NCBI GenBank assembly: GCA_036794395.1 | Contig: DAIRGS010000086.1 | Span: 1-23,870 of the forward strand | Length of the DNA: 23,870 nt | Direction of reading: 5' to 3' | From: DASXMX01 sp036794395 | Lineage (GTDB): Bacteria > Planctomycetota > Phycisphaerae > Tepidisphaerales > Tepidisphaeraceae | Part shown: positions 22,459 to 23,870 of the stretch, piece by piece | Layout: each line of letters begins with the position of its first letter | Position numbering within the stretch: position 1 is the stretch's first letter | Notes under the pieces: model-generated | What the model was told of the DNA's origin: nothing | Seen by the model: only the letters and a program-made list of their open reading frames with translations | Databases searched by the model: none | Made by a program: the position numbers and the translations under genes

Positions 22459-22818
22459 CTACTTTCGTTTCTTGCTCAGAGCTTCCAAGTGAGCATCAAG
22501 CAACTTGTCCGCCCTTCTGATCAGTTGTTTGTAAAATCGCCGCTGATTCACTCCCGCTTTGTCCCCGGCCACTAGCAAAATGGCGGTCTGCTGGGGATCG
22601 AAGGCAAATGCAATCCGCACGACCATGCCCTGTTTCCGAATGCGCAGTTCCTTCAGATTCGCGTGTTTCGATCCCTTGAGCTGATCTACCAGCGGTCGCC
22701 CAAGCGTCGGCCCCACTCGTTGCAGAACTTCGATAGCCGCGGCAACTTCGACGCGCACGTCCTCATGAAGCGATTCAAACCATCGGTCAAACTCCCCCGT
22801 CGTCGCCGCGTTCCACAT
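22459..22818 (-). CDS. RelE/HigB-family toxin (phage Gp49-like)
   Basis: A 119-residue toxin. FDRWFESLHEDVRVEVAAAIEVLQRVGPTLGRP (10-42), VDQLKGSKHANLKELRI (44-60), VVRIAFAFDPQQTAILLVAGDKAG (66-89) and RFYKQLIRRADKLLDAHLEAL (94-114) fit the Gp49/HigB2 group of ribosome-dependent mRNA endonucleases along the full length. It appears intact. There is no ribosome binding site in front of the ATG, and a -10-like TATAAT ends only six bases upstream of it, so the mRNA may be leaderless. It is followed 6 bp later by its XRE antitoxin. Confidence 0.88.
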   Translation of the reverse strand: MWNAATTGEFDRWFESLHEDVRVEVAAAIEVLQRVGPTLGRPLVDQLKGSKHANLKELRIRKQGMVVRIAFAFDPQQTAILLVAGDKAGVNQRRFYKQLIRRADKLLDAHLEALSKKRK

Positions 22819-22825
22819 ACGCCAT

Positions 22826-22847
22826 TATATAACCTATAGGTTATATA
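22826..22847. promoter_or_regulatory. 22-bp AT-rich perfect palindrome, toxin-operon operator
   Basis: A perfect 22-bp inverted repeat with half-site TATATAACCTA lies 8 bp upstream of the toxin start. It overlaps likely -10 sequences (minus-strand TATAAT at 22824-22829). Its AT content contrasts sharply with the surrounding DNA. It is most likely the binding site of the HigA2-like antitoxin and may also influence the divergent permease gene, whose start is about 40 bp away. Confidence 0.7.
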
Positions 22848-22886
22848 TAGTCGAATGCTAAAACATGTGCTCTTGAAGCCCTCCCT

Positions 22887-23789
22887 GTGATTACGCTTCA
22901 CGTTTCACGTCCCCCACCCTACATTCCCCCCGTGCTGCTCCACCACCCCCTCACCCCCTTCACCTTCGTCCTCCTCACCTTCGCCATCTCCATCCTCGCC
23001 GGCTTGCTGGGTTCCCTCCTCGGATTAGGCGGCGGCATCATCGTCGTCCCCGCCCTCACGCTCCTGTTCGGCATCAACATCCGTCTGGCGGTGGGCGCCT
23101 CCATTGTTTCAGTCATCGCCACCTCCAGCGGCGCGGCCGCGGCTTACGTGCGCGAGCACATGACCAATCTCCGCGTCGGCATGTTCCTCGAAATCGGCAC
23201 CACCCTCGGCGCCATCACCGGCGCATTTCTGGCCGGCCACATCCCCATGCAGTGGCTCTTCATCATCTTCGGAATCATGATGGGCTATTCCGCCCTCGAG
23301 ATGTTCCGCAATCGACATCATCTGGCGACAGAACCCGTTCCCCCCGACGCCCTCGCCGATAAGCTCCGCCTGCATGGCTCCTACTTCGATCCCTCCCTCC
23401 ACCAAACCATCGACTACCACGTCACTCATACCCCGCTCGGCCTGGTCCTCATGTATATCGCGGGATGCGTATCGGGATTGCTCGGCATCGGCTCAGGCGC
23501 ACTCAAAGTTCCCGCCATGGATCTGGCCATGCGCCTGCCCATCAAAGTCTCCACCGCCACCAGCAACTTCATGATCGGCGTCACCGCCGCCGCAAGTGCC
23601 GGCGTCTATTTCGTCCGCGGCGAGATCGCCCCCCTCATCGCCGCCCCCGTCGCCGCCGGTGTTCTCCTCGGCGCAACCGGCGGCTCCCTCCTCCTCCCCC
23701 GCCTCAAAAACCGTTCCATCCGCATCGCCTTCGTCGTCGTCCTTCTATGGATCTCCATCCAAATGCTCTACAAAGGAATTCGCGGATGA
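22887..23789 (+). CDS. TauE/SafE family permease
   Basis: An inner-membrane protein of up to 300 residues. The two halves carry the family's related motifs: GLLGSLLGLGGGIIVVPALTL near 39-59 and GLLGIGSGALKVPAMDLAM near 197-215. At least seven hydrophobic segments are visible (about 25-46, 48-62, 68-87, 103-117, 121-138, 183-200, 224-242, 247-266, 278-294). Members export sulfite, sulfoacetate or related organosulfur anions; the substrate here is unknown. The start is uncertain: GTG at 22887 and GTG at 22932 (V16) are both in frame, neither with a clear ribosome binding site. The gene overlaps the next one by 4 bp. Confidence 0.9.
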   Translation: MITLHVSRPPPYIPPVLLHHPLTPFTFVLLTFAISILAGLLGSLLGLGGGIIVVPALTLLFGINIRLAVGASIVSVIATSSGAAAAYVREHMTNLRVGMFLEIGTTLGAITGAFLAGHIPMQWLFIIFGIMMGYSALEMFRNRHHLATEPVPPDALADKLRLHGSYFDPSLHQTIDYHVTHTPLGLVLMYIAGCVSGLLGIGSGALKVPAMDLAMRLPIKVSTATSNFMIGVTAAASAGVYFVRGEIAPLIAAPVAAGVLLGATGGSLLLPRLKNRSIRIAFVVVLLWISIQMLYKGIRG

Positions 23790-23870
23790 CTTCCCAACCC
23801 GTTCCAAATCCCCCGCCCCAGTTCCAGGCAGATCACGTCCGCAAGGTCGAACTGCTCATCAGCCTCATCC
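23786..23870 (+). CDS. DUF1634-like membrane protein, 5' part only
   Basis: The ATG at 23786 overlaps the permease stop (ATGA). The 28 visible codons read MTSQPVPNPPPQFQADHVRK followed by VELLISLI, where a first membrane helix would begin. DUF1634 proteins are frequent partners of TauE/SafE permeases and start in this way, so the assignment rests on context and a short match. The window ends before the domain is complete. Confidence 0.6.
   Translation, partial: MTSQPVPNPPPQFQADHVRKVELLISLI

Noticed and set aside
22826..22847. dif/XerCD recombination site
   Set aside because: The palindrome lacks the asymmetric XerC/XerD arms and sits exactly at a toxin-antitoxin promoter, so an operator is the better explanation.

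Overview
The window looks like a chromosomal segment of a GC-rich planctomycete, possibly a Phycisphaerae relative. The main evidence is a DUF1501 (Tat-exported) / DUF1549-DUF1553 gene pair, a large multihaem c-type cytochrome with a PA14 domain, a secreted beta-propeller protein, a protein starting with the planctomycete-type LEGRCLLS motif, and many short palindromic intergenic repeats. No rRNA, tRNA, CRISPR array or transposase gene was seen. The family-level assignment is inference from gene content only.

Layout. 0.2-10.1 kb is read entirely on the minus strand: citrate synthase (195-1358), a secreted helical-repeat protein (1529-3049), an apparent operon of a ribbon-helix-helix antitoxin-like gene followed by two tandem DUF4058 paralogues (3178-5055), a small antitoxin-like gene (5127-5348), a 256-bp foldback repeat (5431-5686), then the DUF1501 and DUF1549/DUF1553 genes, split and flanked by more inverted repeat pairs. 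10.3-13.7 kb is mostly plus strand: a strong promoter and a highly structured leader in front of an unrecognised 230-aa gene, a receiver-only response regulator converging on it with a 110-bp overlap, a Phd-like gene, a secreted esterase whose ribosome binding site lies in a hairpin, and an intact ParD/ParE pair.

13.7-21.9 kb holds a beta-propeller protein and a pentahaem cytochrome, both minus strand, with accessory material between them: a DUF433 antitoxin with only the first codons of its partner, a HigA antitoxin with only the C-terminus of its toxin, a LEGRCLLS protein, and a two-gene operon of a small unknown protein plus a HEPN-like protein. The 3' end of the cytochrome gene occurs three times in the same orientation: intact (19005), as a frameshifted copy of about 220 bp (17393-17613) and as a remnant of about 27 bp (15316-15342). 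These copies delimit the accessory modules. The simplest reading is that the cytochrome and beta-propeller genes were once neighbours and that defence/addiction modules accumulated at the cytochrome's 3' end.

22.1-23.9 kb has a complete HigB/HigA-like pair with an AT-rich 22-bp perfect palindrome at its promoter, a TauE/SafE-family permease, and the start of a gene resembling its usual DUF1634 partner, cut by the window edge.

The best candidates for undescribed biology are the accessory island bounded by cytochrome gene ends, the small-protein/HEPN operon, the RHH plus double DUF4058 operon, and the structured leader at 10364-10549.
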